Shown one piece after another: positions 11,371 through 23,994 of a stretch of 64,000 nt of DNA (position 1 is the first letter of the stretch; each line of letters begins with the position of its first letter). This stretch comes from Symbiodinium natans. Taxonomy: Eukaryota > Sar > Dinophyceae > Suessiales > Symbiodiniaceae. The stretch spans positions 997,001 to 1,061,000 of the forward strand of contig CAJNDS010002135.1 in the NCBI GenBank assembly GCA_905221605.1, written 5' to 3'. The notes below the pieces were generated by a model. The model was not told the DNA's origin. It saw nothing but the letters and a program-made list of their open reading frames with translations, and did not search any database. Made by a program: the position numbers and the translations under genes.

Positions 11371-13335
11371 GCTCCCTCTCTCTTCTCTTTGTCTCTGTCT
11401 CTCTCTGTCTCTCTCCTTCTCTGCCTCCTTCCCTCCTTCCTGCCATCATTCCTTTCTCTTCCCCTCTTCCTTCTTCTTGTTCTTTCCTCTTTCCTCCTCG
11501 CCCCTCCCGTTTTTTACTTGCCATTCAACATCCTTCAAGAAGTGTCCCCTTTTGCCCTTTCGCAGTCTTCTCTCAAACCCCTGGGAAGCCCTTTCAGGGA
11601 GCCCCTTCAAGGAACCCGAAAACGGCGGGGCCCTGGTGGATATTGAAAGAAGCAGATTCGCAGAAGGAGGGAAGGAGAACGACAGACACGGAGCAAGAGA
11701 TAGAGAAACAGAAAAAGGAGAGAGAAGCAACTGTCCTCTCCAAGCTGTTTTCAGAGTGGCCCCAAAGACTGGGGTGGGCGTGAGTTCGCCCCTTGCCACT
11801 CGAAAGCCTCCCTTTCTTGAAAGAAACAACAGGCAGGAACCCCTTCTGTCAAAGAATCCGTGTCAGAAGACAAAAGGATACTGCGATAGCCCCTCATTCG
11901 TATTTTAATTCCTCCCAAATGCTTTCGGCTCTTTTCTTGATAGATGAGTGGGTCCGTCCGCTCCGATTGAAATGAGAGAGTTTATTTTCTTAGAATGAAC
12001 CGTTCCGTGTATTCTTAATCAGAGGTAGCCCTGCCTATGTTGAATACAGATGAGGGCGTTGTCCTGAAAGGCCCTCCTGTTCTAAGGAACACCGTGAACG
12101 ATAGAACCCTTCATTTGAAAAGGAATCAACGAGTCCATCCAGTATTTCAATAAATGACAGGATTTCGTTGTTCTTCGGAATGCTATTGTCTTTAAGAAGC
12201 TTTCTTTCTCCTTCCTTTCGTTTTCGCTCTTCGTGCGCCCGCTTTCTGCACTCTCCCTTTCTTGTGCCCCTTTTGCGGCCCTGGGGGGGGGTAGAAGAAG
12301 GGCAAGGTTAAGCAAGGAGAATGAAGGGAATGATATGATGGAAGGAGGTCTTCTCCAGCTCCTCGTAACTACTTCTCTACATGTCTCTGTGTGGTTTTTC
12401 TTCTTGGCAATATGGGGGCTCTTGGAGGCCCCTGGGAGACGCTCTCTGAAGGCCGCCCGAAACTCTTTGGGGCGGCTCAGAGGGGTTTGGAGTGTGTGGA
12501 AAGAGGCAGTGCGGGACCATGTCCAGAACAGGACCCATCGTTTGTACAGGGTCCGCCTCGTAAAGTCAGAAAGGATGAGCAATTGAACAGAAAACGCCGG
12601 GGGGCACCGGAGTGAGAGAGATGGAGACAGATAGAGAAGCAAAGAGAAGGAGACAACAATTAGGGAGAAGAGGAAGAAGGAAGACAGTGAAAGAGCGACA
12701 GATAGGGGAACAGGGTGAAGGAAACAAAAACAATCAAGGAGAGGAAGAAGGAAGCGATGGTGAAACGAGGGCCGCTTGGAGAACAAAAAGGGGTCAGGGA
12801 AGATCAAGAAGGAAAGAGAAGAGGTAAAGCAGGACACTTGTTTTTGTTATCCACTGTTCCTTTTCCTCACCCCTTACACTTATGTCCCGAGCATCGCTCA
12901 CGCCTTTCTTCCACGGTCTTTGTCCTTCATTTCTCCACTCTATCTCTCTATCCTCGCTCTAGCTCTCCTTCCTGTCTTTTCCATGTTCGTTCTCCTCCTT
13001 GACCCTGCTCTCGCTTTTCTCGTGTCCAGCCCATGAGCCTTTCCTCTTCTGTTCCTTTTGCCATTAAGTGGGGGGATAGAAAAGGCAAGGTTAAGCAAGG
13101 AGAAGGAAGGGCAGTATAAGATGGCGGACTATGATCTGTCTCTTTCTGCGAGGAAAGGAAGAGGTGAGGGAGGGGAGGAGAGGCAATGTCTCATGTCGAG
13201 CTGGGAGGGAGGGTTGGATGCTACTGGAAGCTCTAGCCTCTAAAGGCCCCTACATTCGGGAGGCTCCCGGGAGCCCCTGCCAACTCCCGAGGCCCCTGAG
13301 ACACAGCAACATTGGGATGGGATAGGGTATCTCTC
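11246..13335. repeat. block A copy 1, polypyrimidine/polypurine duplication
   Basis: Starts CCCTTTAAATAGCT and contains a long TCTC-rich tract, then GA-rich tracts and mixed sequence. Copy 2 is at 14213-16282. The ORFs on either strand are not conserved between copies, because indels that are not multiples of three break them (for example about 28 bases present at 15249 but absent near 12277). I therefore read the block as non-coding. Confidence 0.8.
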
Positions 13336-14212
13336 GCTTCCTCTTCTTTTTTTCCTCATTTCTTGCTTGTTCCATCCTTTCTCACTCGATTTCGCCCCCC
13401 CCCCCTCTCTGTGTTCCGCCTTCGCCCGCCTTGTTCCATGCCCTGCCCTTCCCTCCTTTCCACATCCTTCTCAAACGAGAAAGCAAGAGAACGATGAGAA
13501 GGAGAGGTGAGAGGGACGAAAAAGGCAAGGAAATGAAGATTTCGCCCTGCCCTCTCTGTCACTTTTCTCATCCGCTTTCACCCCTTCCCTCTCACCACTC
13601 CATGCTCTATGCTAAGAAAGGAATCGGAGAGGAAGAGAGGAGTGGGAGGAAGAAGATTGGCAGAGGAAAAAGGGACTTCTTCCCTTTCATTTAGCTTTGG
13701 CTTACGGTATCCCAAACACCAAAATACAGATGGGTCTTTGGGAGGGGGGCTTGAAAATGCTACAGACTTTAGCAGAGCATATGAAATATTGAACTACTGG
13801 ACCCCATCGCCGAGTAAGCGCTCCAGCTGCTTAATCGGCCCTGGGTTGGAAGCTTAAAGATTGACGATGCCGGGAAGCTCTCCCCGCGCATCTTCAGTCC
13901 TGATCCTTCGGCCTCAAGGCCGATTGAGCGCTCCACCTGCTTAATCGGCCCTGGGTTTGAAGATTGAACATGCCCGGGAACTCTCCCCGGAGCACCTTCA
14001 ATCCTAGATTCTCAACCCTGGGCCGGTTAGGCAGGTGAAGTGCTTAATCGGCAGGGGTTTGGTGTTGAAGATACTCCGGGGAGAGTTCCCCGGCATATTC
14101 AATATTCAATCTTCAATCCAAGGGCCGATTAAGCAGCAGGTGGAGTGCTTAATCGGCCCTGTGTTTGAAGATTGAAGATTGAAGATGCCCGGGAATTCTC
14201 CCCGGAGCATCT
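13336..14212. repeat. block B copy 1
   Basis: Begins TTTCCTCATTTCTTGCTTG and ends in a cluster of inverted repeats (13800-14212). Copies lie at 17706-18590 and 21204-22090. Same order of elements, high identity, no conserved ORF. Confidence 0.8.
13800..14212. repeat. nested inverted-repeat cluster
   Basis: Three short words recur in both orientations: CCGGGGAACTCTCCCCGG, GGCCGATTAAGC and TTGAAGATTGAAGAT. They are spaced so that several alternative hairpins are possible. The same cluster is at 18124-18590 and 21630-22090. Confidence 0.8.
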
Positions 14213-14293
14213 TCATACCCTTTAAATAGCTGAGTGTGGTTCTTTTATTCATCGTATCTCTCTCCATCTTTTTCTCTTTCGCTTTCGCTCTCG

Positions 14294-14335
<42 letters not shown>

Positions 14336-16282
14336 CCCTCTCTCTTCTCTTTGTCTCTGTCTCTCTCTGTCTCTCTCCCTCTCTGCCTCCTTCCCTCCTT
14401 CCTGCCATCATTCCTTTCTCTTCACCTCTTCCTTCTTCTTGTTCTTTCCTCTTTCATCCTCGCCCCTCCCGTTTTTTACTTGCCATTCAACATCCTTCAA
14501 GAAGTGTCCCCTTTTGCCCTTTCGCGGTCTTCTCTCAAACCCCTGGGAGGCCCTTTCAGGGAGCCCCTTCAAGGAACCCGAAAACGGCGGGGCCCTGGTG
14601 GATATTGAAAGAAGCAGATTCGCAGAAGGAGGGAAGGAGAACGACAGACACGGAGCAAGAGATAGAGAAACAGAAAAAAGGAGAGAGAGAAGCAACTGTC
14701 CTCTCCAAGCTGTTTTCAGAGTGGCCCCAAAGACTGGGGTGGGCGTGAGTTCGCCCCTTGCCACTCGAAAGCCTCCCTTTCTTGAAAGAAACAAGAGGCA
14801 GGAACCCCTTCTGTCAAAGAATCCGTGTCAGAAGACAAAAGGATACTGCGATAGCCCCTCATTCGTATTTTAATTCCTCCCAAATGCTTTCGGCTCTTTT
14901 CTTGATAGATGAGTGGGTCCGTCCGCTCCGATTGAAATGAGAGAGTTTATTTTCTTAGAATGAACCGTTCCGTGTATTCTTAATCACAGGTAGCCCTGCC
15001 TATGTTGAATACAGATGAGGGCGTTGTCCTGAAAGGCCCTCCTGTTCTAAGGAACACCGTGAACGATAGAACCCTTCATTTGAAAAGGAATCAACGAGTC
15101 CATCCAGTATTTCAATAAATGACAGGATTTCGTTGTTCTTCGGAATGCTATTGTCTTTAAGAAGCTTTCTTTCTCCTTCCTTTCGTTTTCGCTCTTCGTG
15201 CGCCCGCTTTCTGCACTCTCCCTTTCTTGTGTCCCTTTTGCGGCCCTTTCTTCCTCTGTTCCTTTTGTCATTAAGTAGGGGGGGTAGAAGAAGGGCAAGG
15301 TTAAGCAAGGAGAATGAAGGGAATGATATGATGGAAGGAGGACTTCTCCAGCTCCTCGTAACTACTTCTCTACATGTCTCTGTGTGGTTTCTCTTCTTGG
15401 CAATATGGGGGCTCTTGGAGGCCCCTGGGAGATGCTCTCTGAAGGCCGCCCGAAACTCTTGGGGCGGCTCAGAGGGGTCTGGAGTGTGTGGAAAGAGGCA
15501 GTGCGGGACCATGTCCAGAACAGGACCCATCGTTTGTACAGGGTCCGCCTCGTAAAGTCAGAAAGGATGAGCAATTGAACAGAAAACGCCGGGGAGCACC
15601 GGAGTGAGAGAGATGGAGACAGATAGAGAAGCAAAGAGAAGGAGACAACAATTAGGGAGAAGAGGAAGAAGGAAGACAGTGGAAGAGCGACAGATAGGGG
15701 AACAGGGTGAAGGAAACAAAAACAATGAAGGAGAGGAAGAAGGAAGCGATGGTGAAAAGAGGGCCGCTTGGAGAACAAAAAGGGGTCAAGCAGGACACTA
15801 GTTTTTGTTATCCACTGTTCCTTTTCCTCACCCCTTACACTTATGTCCCGAGCATTGCTCACGCCTTTCTTCCACGGTCTTTGTCCTTCATTTCTCCTCT
15901 CTATCTCTCTATCTTCCCGCTAGCTCTCCTTCCTTTCTTTTCCATGTTCGTTCTCCTCCTTGGCCCCGCTCTCGCTTTTCTCGTGTCCAGCCCATGAGCC
16001 TTTCCTCTTCTGTTCCTTTTGCCATTAAGTGGGGGGATAGAAAAGGCAAGGTTAAGCAAGGAGAATGAAGGGCATTATAAGATTGCGGACTATGGTCTGT
16101 CTCTTTCTGCGAGGAAAGGAAGAGGTGAGGGGAGGGGAGGAGAGGCAATGTCTCATGTCGAGCTGGGAGGGAGGGTTGGATGCTACTGGAAGCTCTAGCC
16201 TCTAAAGGCCCCTGCATTCGGGAGGCCCCTGAGATATAGCAACGTTGGGATGGGATAGGGTATCTCTCGCTTCCTCTTCTGA
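14213..16282. repeat. block A copy 2
   Basis: Near-identical to 11246-13335, with small indels. It ends at CTCTTCTGAG, where a copia reverse-transcriptase fragment begins. Confidence 0.8.
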
Positions 16283-17030
16283 GCCATGTTTCCTCACCCC
16301 GACGGCGGAGTCCTCCACGTGGGCGAGGGAAGGGACTCAGCTAGGGGTAAGGTAGTGCCCCTACTGAGACCAATTCCATACCCTGAGGGGTGTCACCTTT
16401 CTTCGGTTCAGCAAATCTCTCACGAAGTCCTCCTGGTTGAGAAAGAAGCTGCCATTTCGATACCAGATTTGGACACCCAAAAACTTCAGGAATCCATCAC
16501 CACAGCCTGGACCACAGAACTCGGGTTCAGAAGTTTTCCACTCCTTCCTGATCTGTTCCAAGGCTTCCCGGAGCACTGTCATAGTCCCAGCCATCAAAAA
16601 ATCATCCACGTAAAGACCCATTGTCCCTACCAACTTGCTTGCACCTTCCGGCTTCTCTTGCGCCATAATAAGGAACAGACTTGGGTCTGCATTGGACCTC
16701 TGAAAGCTCATTGCTTGTCCATCCTTTGACACCCAAGACATACCTTGAAGACGTTGGTCTCGCCACTCCACCCATGCTGCAGGACTTTCGGCCAAACCGT
16801 ACAAGGCCTTTCTCACAATCCACCGCTCCTCCTTTGTGCAAAGACCCAATTTCACCGCCGCCCTTGGGGGCTGCACCACCACCAGACGCCCTTCTCTTTG
16901 CGCCCTATTCATCGGCGCCGTCAGAAAAGCTTTGGAAATGTCTAAGCCAGCGATGATCCACACCATATATGCTGCGTGCCTCACCTGACACCTGAATGTA
17001 GTTGAATCTAAACCTGGAGCGTACAGCGAG
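16283..17030 (-). mobile_element. copia-type retrotransposon fragment
   Basis: A truncated insertion between the block A and block B copies. Only the reverse-transcriptase part is present, and no LTR was found at either edge. Confidence 0.7.
16361..16984 (-). pseudogene. copia reverse transcriptase fragment
   Basis: A 207-residue open stretch on the - strand carries the RVT_2 landmarks in order: GLDISKAFL (motif A Asp), KALYGLAESPAAW, the YVDDFLMAG catalytic box, and FLKFLGVQIW. It lacks the N-terminal third of the RT, integrase, Gag and RNase H, so it cannot be functional alone. The sequence is clearly diverged from the intact copia RT at 36.6-40.2 kb (YVDDVLVGA there), so it came from another lineage. 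Whether any copy of this lineage is active cannot be judged here. Confidence 0.85.
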
Positions 17031-17261
17031 TGACGACTGAGGGACCTCGGCCCTTCATCTTAATTCTGTAGCTGCCGTTGACTTGCGTTTGGGTTATAAC
17101 CCAGAATATATGTTGTTGCTAAGTCATTTATAAGTCGTGCTCGTGGGAACGTGGAATTTCGTCCGTGGTACCATATAAGTGGACTTAGCTAAGTCCTAGC
17201 TAACTGGTTCGCGGCAGACTTTCTATTCAATGAGTGCGCTGTTCTGTTTGTCGGGCCTCTC

Positions 17262-17575
17262 GACATGTCGTGGGCGTGTCGTGGGCATGTCGTGGCCGTG
17301 TCGTGGGCGTGTCGTTGTTCTGGGGCCCTGTCGCGTGCATGTCGTGGCCGTGTCGTGGCCGTGTCGTGGCCGTGTCGTGGCCGTGTCGCGGCCGTGTCGC
17401 GGGGGGCCTGGCACTTTGCCACGGGGCTGCGTCATGGGCGTGTCGTGGGCATGTCGTGGGCATGTCGTGGCCGTGTCGTGGCCGTGTCGTTGCTCTGGGG
17501 CCGCGTCGTGGGAATGTCGTGGCCGTGTCGTGGCCGTCTAGTGCTCGCGTCGTGGTCGTGCCCGGGTGGCAGACT
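17262..17575. repeat. GTCGTGGCCGTG minisatellite
   Basis: Tandem 12-mers GTCGTGGCCGTG, GTCGTGGGCGTG and GTCGTGGGCATG are interrupted by two GC-rich spacers. Because the unit is a multiple of three and stop-poor, several frames are open (VSWPCRGRVV and others). The copy at 20697-20990 has one unit fewer. Confidence 0.9.
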
Positions 17576-17705
17576 TAGCTCGGAGTTGTAACTCCAGTTG
17601 CATAAGTCCGTAAGTCCGCTTGTTAGCTAACCGATTTTATAAGCCGGACAAGCCCCGCCCGCCAACATAGTAGTCGCCAAACCAAACACCTGACCTGTCC
17701 TGTCC

Positions 17706-18590
17706 ATTTTTCCTCATTTCTTCCTTGTTCCATCCTTTCTCACTCGATTTCGCCCCCCCCCCCTTCCCTCGCCTTGTTCCATGCCCTGTCCACATCCTTC
17801 TCAAACGAGAAAGCAAGAGAACGATGAGAAGGAGAGGTGAGAGGGACGAAAAAGGCAAGGAAATGAAGATTTCGCCCTGCCCTCTCTGTCACTTTTCTCA
17901 TCCGCTTTCACCCCTTCCCTCTCATCACTCCATGCTCTATGCTAAGAAAGGAATAGGAGAGGAAGAGAGGAGTGGGAGGAAGAAGATTGGCAGAGGAAAA
18001 AGGGACTTCTTCCCTTTCATTTAGCTTTGGCTTACGGTATCCCAAACACCAAAATACAGATGGGTCTTTGGGAGGGGGGCTTGAAAATTCTACAGACTTT
18101 AGCAGAGCATATGAAATATTGAACTACTGGACCCCAGGGCCGAGTAAGCGCTCCAGCTGCTTAATCGGGTTGACGATGCCGGGGAACTCTCCCCGAGAAT
18201 CTTCAATCCTGATCCTTCGGCCTCAAGGCCGATTGAGCGCTCCGCCTGCTTAATCGGCCCTGGGTTTGAAGATTGAACATGCCCGGGAACTCTCCCCGGA
18301 GCACCTTCAATCCTGGATTCTCAACCCTGGGCCGACTAGGCAGATGAAGTGCTTAATCGGCAGGGGTCTGGGGTTGAAGATACTCCTGGGAGAGTTCCCC
18401 GGCATATTCAATCTTCAATCTTCAATCCAAGGGCCGATTAAGCAGCAGGTGGAGCGCTTAATCGGCCCTGTGTTTGAAGGTTGAAGATTGAAGATGCCCG
18501 GGAACTCTCCCCGGAGCATCTTCAATCCGGGGAGAGTTCCCCGGCGTCTTCAATCTTCAATCGTCAAACCCAGGGCCGATTAAGCACTGT
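17706..18590. repeat. block B copy 2
   Basis: Shares sequence and order with 13348-14212, including the inverted-repeat cluster. It differs by small indels. Confidence 0.8.
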
Positions 18591-20492
18591 CTTGGCCCCC
18601 CCTTCACAAAACATATTATCTCTACTTTGTTGTCCAGAAGCAGATGTTGGCGCGTAAGGCCTTTTCACACCCGAAAACATCTCTCAGTCAGCAAAACGCA
18701 AAGAGAAAGTACGTAGAATAGGTGCCCACATCAAGTGTGTATATAGGATAAATGTATGGCGTATCAAATACCGATAGCGGAGAACGAACCATGAGACTCA
18801 GAAGTATTCGAGCGCATAGGGTAATGCGGAAAATCATTTACTTTAAGCCCCAGGGACACGAGAATACTGTGAGCAAATGTCCTTTCGCGATTTCCTGAGA
18901 CCTTCCAACAGGCTGCAAGTAATTGCTCGCAAGTATCTTGCTTTTTCATTCTCAATGCTTCCCACAGGTCTCCCATCATGGTTATCATTTGTCAAGGATG
19001 ATGCTTATTCTCCAATTATCCGCAAGACCCACAGGCGCTTAAAGTCTTACGTAATACTCGTCCAAAGCAACAGGATATCACATCCTGACTACAAAAAGTA
19101 TACGAAACCTTGGTTTATGTTGTGCGTCTCGTAAGAAGAAATGACATAGCGTGCTACGGGAACTGTGCTGTTAAGCCTTTATATAGGGAGGGTTTAGTGG
19201 TTTAGAGTTGAAGGGGAAGGCCAGAAAGTCTTTTCAGATGCCTCGCTGTTTTATTTTTTTGTCACCGTGTTTTAGGCGGTTGTACGTCTCGTAGGAATAA
19301 ATGGTTTCTGATATAGCATGCTACGGGAACTGTGCTGTTATATCTCAATGTACCGAGGGTTTAGGGTGGTTTAGAGTTGAAGGGGTAGGCCAGAAGGTTT
19401 TGTTTAGCTACTTTGCTGTTAGATTTTTGTTTTCATTCTTTTCACCTTTTCACCCTTATCTTATCTTCATCTCTCTCTCTCTCTCTCTATCTTCTTCTTC
19501 TTCTGCTGGGCTTGCAGTTCTCCCTTCCTCTCTGTCATTTCTGCGTATTGTTCTTTCCGTTCTTGCTTCTCTTTCTATTTCTCCACTTTCCTTCCTCTCC
19601 TTCCTGCTTCTTAGCTTTCCACCAGAAAAAGAAAATGAAAGAACGGCAAGCTCGTCTTGGTTTATCACTGATCACCAATGAGACAGGAGAGAAGAACAAG
19701 GAATAGAGCAATGAAGTCGAGGAAGGGGCAGATGATGAGAGCGAGGGCGTCTTGCTTTCCCTGAGCTTTCGGTTCCTTTCATTTGTCCTTTCTTCTTATG
19801 AAGAGAAAAGGGAGAAGAGCAGAGGATGAAGGCAAGGGAAGAGAAAACGTGTGAGCCGAGCGAAAGAGGAGTTCTCCCTTCCTGTCCCCACCATCTGCCT
19901 TCATCCTATCTTTCCTTTTTGTTCTCTGTTGTCCTTATTCTCCGCAGAAAGTTTTGGAAAGGAGGGGAGGAAGGAAAGAGGGGAGGGGAGGGATGAGAGA
20001 GCAAGAGATGGCAGACAGAGAGAGAGAGAGAGAGAGGGGGAGAGAGAGAGAGAGAGAGAGAGACAGAGCGAAGAAGAGAGAGAGAGAGAGAGGGAGATTA
20101 ACAAAAGAAAAATCTTGAGAGGGAAGGAAAGGAGAGATAAACACATCGAGATGAAGTGGTGTTTTCCCTTTCCCCTTCCTTGGTGTTATATCAGGTAAAC
20201 AAAAACAATACTAATAGGAAAAGGCTAAAAGCGGCTGAAACAACAATATGGTCATGGGAATATTTATCAACAAAAGAGTATATTATCGTCTTAATTGAAG
20301 CAACACACTTGAAGGCGCTCAGGGTTTGTCATTTCCAGCAGCTCCTGTAGTTAGCGTTATTTATGTTATTATTGATTTTTTTAAAGTAGTATATTTATCG
20401 CAAACACCAGACCCTTAGACGAGGGTTGAATGGAAAACGGAATGAGAGGTAGGTGGCGAAGCCCTAGGAAAATAAGAGATGTGATGCCAAAC

Positions 20493-20568
20493 CTTCCTCT
20501 CCTTCCTGCTTCTTAGCTTTCCACCAGAAAAAGAAAATGAAAGAACGGCAAGCTCGTCTTGGTTTATC
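20493..20568. repeat. duplicated patch at tandem junction
   Basis: The 76 or so bases between the two 3.4-kb copies duplicate 19591-19667 of copy 1 (CTTCCTCTCCTTCCTGCTTC through GGTTTATCA). This is a templated filler at the duplication junction. Confidence 0.9.
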
Positions 20569-23500
20569 AGTCGTGCTCGTGGGAACGTGGAATTTCGTCC
20601 GTGGTACTATATAAGTGGACTTAGCTAAGTCCTAGCTAACTGGTTCGCGGCAGACTTTCTATTCAATGAGTGCGCTGTTCTGTTTGTCGGGCCTCTCGAC
20701 ATGTCGTGGGCGTGTCGTGGGCATGTCGTGGCCGTGTCGTGGGCGTGTCGTTGTTCTGGGGCCCTGTCGCGTGCATGTCGTGGCCGTGTCGTGGCCGTGT
20801 CGTGGCCGTGTCGCGGCCGTGTCGCGGGGGGCCTGGCACTTTGCCACGGGGCTGCGTCATGGGCGTGTCGTGGGCATGTCGTGGGCATGTCGTGGCCGTG
20901 TCGTGGCCGTGTCGTTGCTCTGGGGCCGCGTCGTGGGAATGTCGTGGCCGTGTCGTGGCCGTCTAGTGCTCGCGTCGTGGTCGTGCCCGGGTGGCAGACT
21001 TAGCTCGGAGTTGTAACTCCAGTTGCATAAGTCCGTAAGTCCGTAAGTCCGCGTATAAGCTAATGCCGCGGACAAGCTAAGTGCCACCTAAGTCACTTAG
21101 TAAGCCACGGTAAGTCATTAGGGCGTAACCGATTTTATAAGCCGGACAAGCCCCGCCCGCTAACATAGTAGTCGCCAAACCAAACACCTGACCTGTCCTG
21201 TCCATTTTTCCTCATTTCTTCCTTGTTCCATCCTTTCTCACTCGATTTCGCCCCCCCCCCCTTCCCTCGCCTTGTTCCATGCCCTGTCCACATCCTTCTC
21301 AAACGAGAAAGCAAGAGAACGATGAGAAGGAGAGGTGAGAGGGACGAAAAAGGCAAGGAAATGAAGATTTCGCCCTGCCCTCTCTGTCACTTTTCTCATC
21401 CGCTTTCACCCCTTCCCTCTCATCACTCCATGCTCTATGCTAAGAAAGGAATCGGAGAGGAAGAGAGGAGTGGGAGGAAGAAGATTGGCAGAGGAAAAAG
21501 GGACTTCTTCCCTTTCATTTAGCTTTGGCTTACGGTATCCCAAACACCAAAATACAGATGGGTCTTTGGGAGGGGGGCTTGAAAATTCTACAGACTTTAG
21601 CAGAGCATATGAAATATTGAACTATAGACTGGACCCCAGGGCCGAGTAAGCGCTCCAGCTGCTTAATCGGGTTGACGATGCCGGGGAACTCTCCCCGAGA
21701 ATCTTCAATCCTGATCCTTCGGCCTCAAGGCCGATTGAGCGCTCCGCCTGCTTAATCGGCCCTGGGTTTGAAGATTGAACATGCCCGGGAACTCTCCCCG
21801 GAGCACCTTCAATCCTGGATTCTCAACCCTGGGCCGACTAGGCAGATGAAGTGCTTAATCGGCAGGGGTCTGGGGTTGAAGATACTCCTGGGAGAGTTCC
21901 CCGGCATATTCAATATTCAATCTTCAATCCAAGGGCCGATTGAGCAGCAGGTGGAGCGCTTAATCGGCCCTGTGTTTGAAGGTTGAAGATTGAAGATGCC
22001 CGGGAACTCTCCCCGGAGCATCATCAATCCGGGGAGAGTTCCCCGGCGTCTTCAATCTTCAATCGTCAAACCCAGGGCCGATTAAGCACTGTCTTGGCCC
22101 CCCCTTCACAAAACATATTATCTCTACTTTGTTGTCCAGAAGCAGATGTTGGCGCGTAAGGCCTTTTCACACCCGAAAACATCTCTCAGTCAGCAAAACG
22201 CAAAGAGAAAGTACGTAGAATAGGTGCCCACATCAAGTGTGTATATAGGATAAATGTATGGCGTATCAAATACCGATAGCGGAGAACGAACCATGAGACT
22301 CAGAAGTATTCGAGCGCATAGGGTAATGCGGAAAATCATTTACTTTAAGCCCCAGGGACACGAGAATACTGTGAGCAAATGTCCTTTCGCGATTTCCTAA
22401 GACCTTCCAACAGGCTGCAAGTAATTGCTCGCAAGTATCTTGCTTTTTCATTCTCAATGCTTCCCACAGGTCTCCCATCATGGTTATCATTTGTCAAGGA
22501 TGATGCTTATTCTCCAATTATCCGCAAGACCCACAGGCGCTTAAAGTCTTACGTAATACTCGTCCAAAGCAACAGGATATCACATCCTGACTACAAAAAG
22601 TATACGAAACCTTGGTTTATGTTGTGCGTCTCGTAAGAAGAAATGACATAGCGTGCTACGGGAACTGTGCTGTTAAGCCTTTATATAGGGAGGGTTTAGT
22701 GGTTTAGAGTTGAAGGGGAAGGCCAGAAAGTCTTTTCAGATGCCTCGCTGTTTTATTTTTTTGTCACCGTGTTTTAGGCGGTTGTACGTCTCGTAGGAAT
22801 AAATGGTTTCTGATATAGCATGCTACGGGAACTGTGCTGTTATATCTCAATGTACCGAGGGTTTAGGGTGGTTTAGAGTTGAAGGGGTAGGCCAGAAGGT
22901 TTTGTTTAGCTACTTTGCTGTTAGATTTTTGTTTTCATTCTTTTCACCTTTTCACCCTTATCTTATCTTCATCTCTTCTCTCTCTCTCTCTCTATCTTCT
23001 TCTTCTTCTGCTGGGCTTGCAGTTCTCCCTTCCTCTCTGTCATTTCTGCGTATTGTTCTTTCCGTTCTTGCTTCTCTTTCTATTTCTCCACTTTCCTTCC
23101 TCTCCTTCCTGCTTCTTAGCTTTCCACCAGAAAAAGAAAATGAAAGAACGGCAAGCTCGTCTTGGTTTATCACTGATCACCAATGAGACAGGAGAGAAGA
23201 ACAAGGAATAGAGCAATGAAGTCGAGGAAGGGGCAGATGATGAGAGCGAGGGCGTCTTGCTTTCCCTGAGCTTTCGGTTCCTTTCATTTGTCCTTTCTTC
23301 TTATGAAGAGAAAAGGGAGAAGAGCAGAGGATGAAGGCAAGGGAAGAGAAAACGTGTGAGCCGAGCGAAAGAGGAGTTCTCCCTTCCTGTCCCCACCATC
23401 TGCCTTCATCCTATCTTTCCTTTTTGTTCTCTGTTGTCCTTATTCTCCGCAGAAAGTTTTGGAAAGGAGGGGAGGAAGGAAAGAGGGGAGGGGAGGGATG

Positions 23501-23994
23501 AGAGAGCAAGAGATGGCAGACAGAGAGAGAGAGAGAGAGGGGGAGAGAGAGAGAGAGAGAGAGAGACAGAGCGAAGAAGAGAGAGAGAGAGAGAGGGAGA
23601 TTAACAAAAGAAAAATCTTGAGAGGGAAGGAAAGGAGAGATAAACACATCGAGATGAAGTGGTGTTTTCCCTTTCCCCTTCCTTGGTGTTATATCAGGTA
23701 AACAAAAACAATACTAATAGGAAAAGGCTAAAAGCGGCTGAAACAACAATATGGTCATGGGAATATTTATCAACAAAAGAGTATATTATCGTCTTAATTA
23801 AAGCAACACACTTGAGGGCGCTCAGGGTTTGTCATTTCCAGCAGCTCCTGTAGTTAGCGTTATTTATGTTATTATTGATTTTTTAAAGTAGTATATTTAT
23901 CGCAAACACCAGACCCTTGGACGAGGGTTGAATGGAAAACGGAATGAGAGGTAGGTGGCGAAGCCCTAGGAAAATAAGAGATGTGATGCCAAAC
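20569..23994. repeat. 3.4-kb tandem duplication, copy 2
   Basis: Nearly identical to 17133-20492. The main differences are one minisatellite unit fewer and about 85 extra bases at 21045-21130 rich in TAAGTC words. Sequence beyond 23994 (ATGGGAGCCC) is unique. Confidence 0.9.

Larger units (their letters stand above)
17133..20492. repeat. 3.4-kb tandem duplication, copy 1
   Basis: Starts AGTCGTGCTCGTGGGAACG and ends GATGTGATGCCAAAC. It contains the 12-bp minisatellite, block B copy 2 (17706-18590), a 1.9-kb low-copy segment and (GA)n tracts. Copy 2 follows at 20569-23994. The short ORFs inside are repeat shadows. Confidence 0.9.

Noticed and set aside
11268-16217. ORFs of 80-250 codons in blocks A and B, both strands
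   Set aside because: They are low-complexity Ser/Leu/Arg/Glu translations of TC/GA tracts. Frames are not conserved between the duplicated copies because of indels.
18590-20492. Gene in the 1.9-kb low-copy part of the tandem duplication
   Set aside because: The longest frames (85 and 126 codons) are not flanked by convincing splice sites and are interrupted by (TC)n/(GA)n tracts. High identity of the two copies gives no test for coding constraint.
17223-21087. Open frames in the GTCGTGGCCGTG minisatellite
   Set aside because: The 12-base unit lacks stops in several frames, so long ORFs on both strands are expected by construction.
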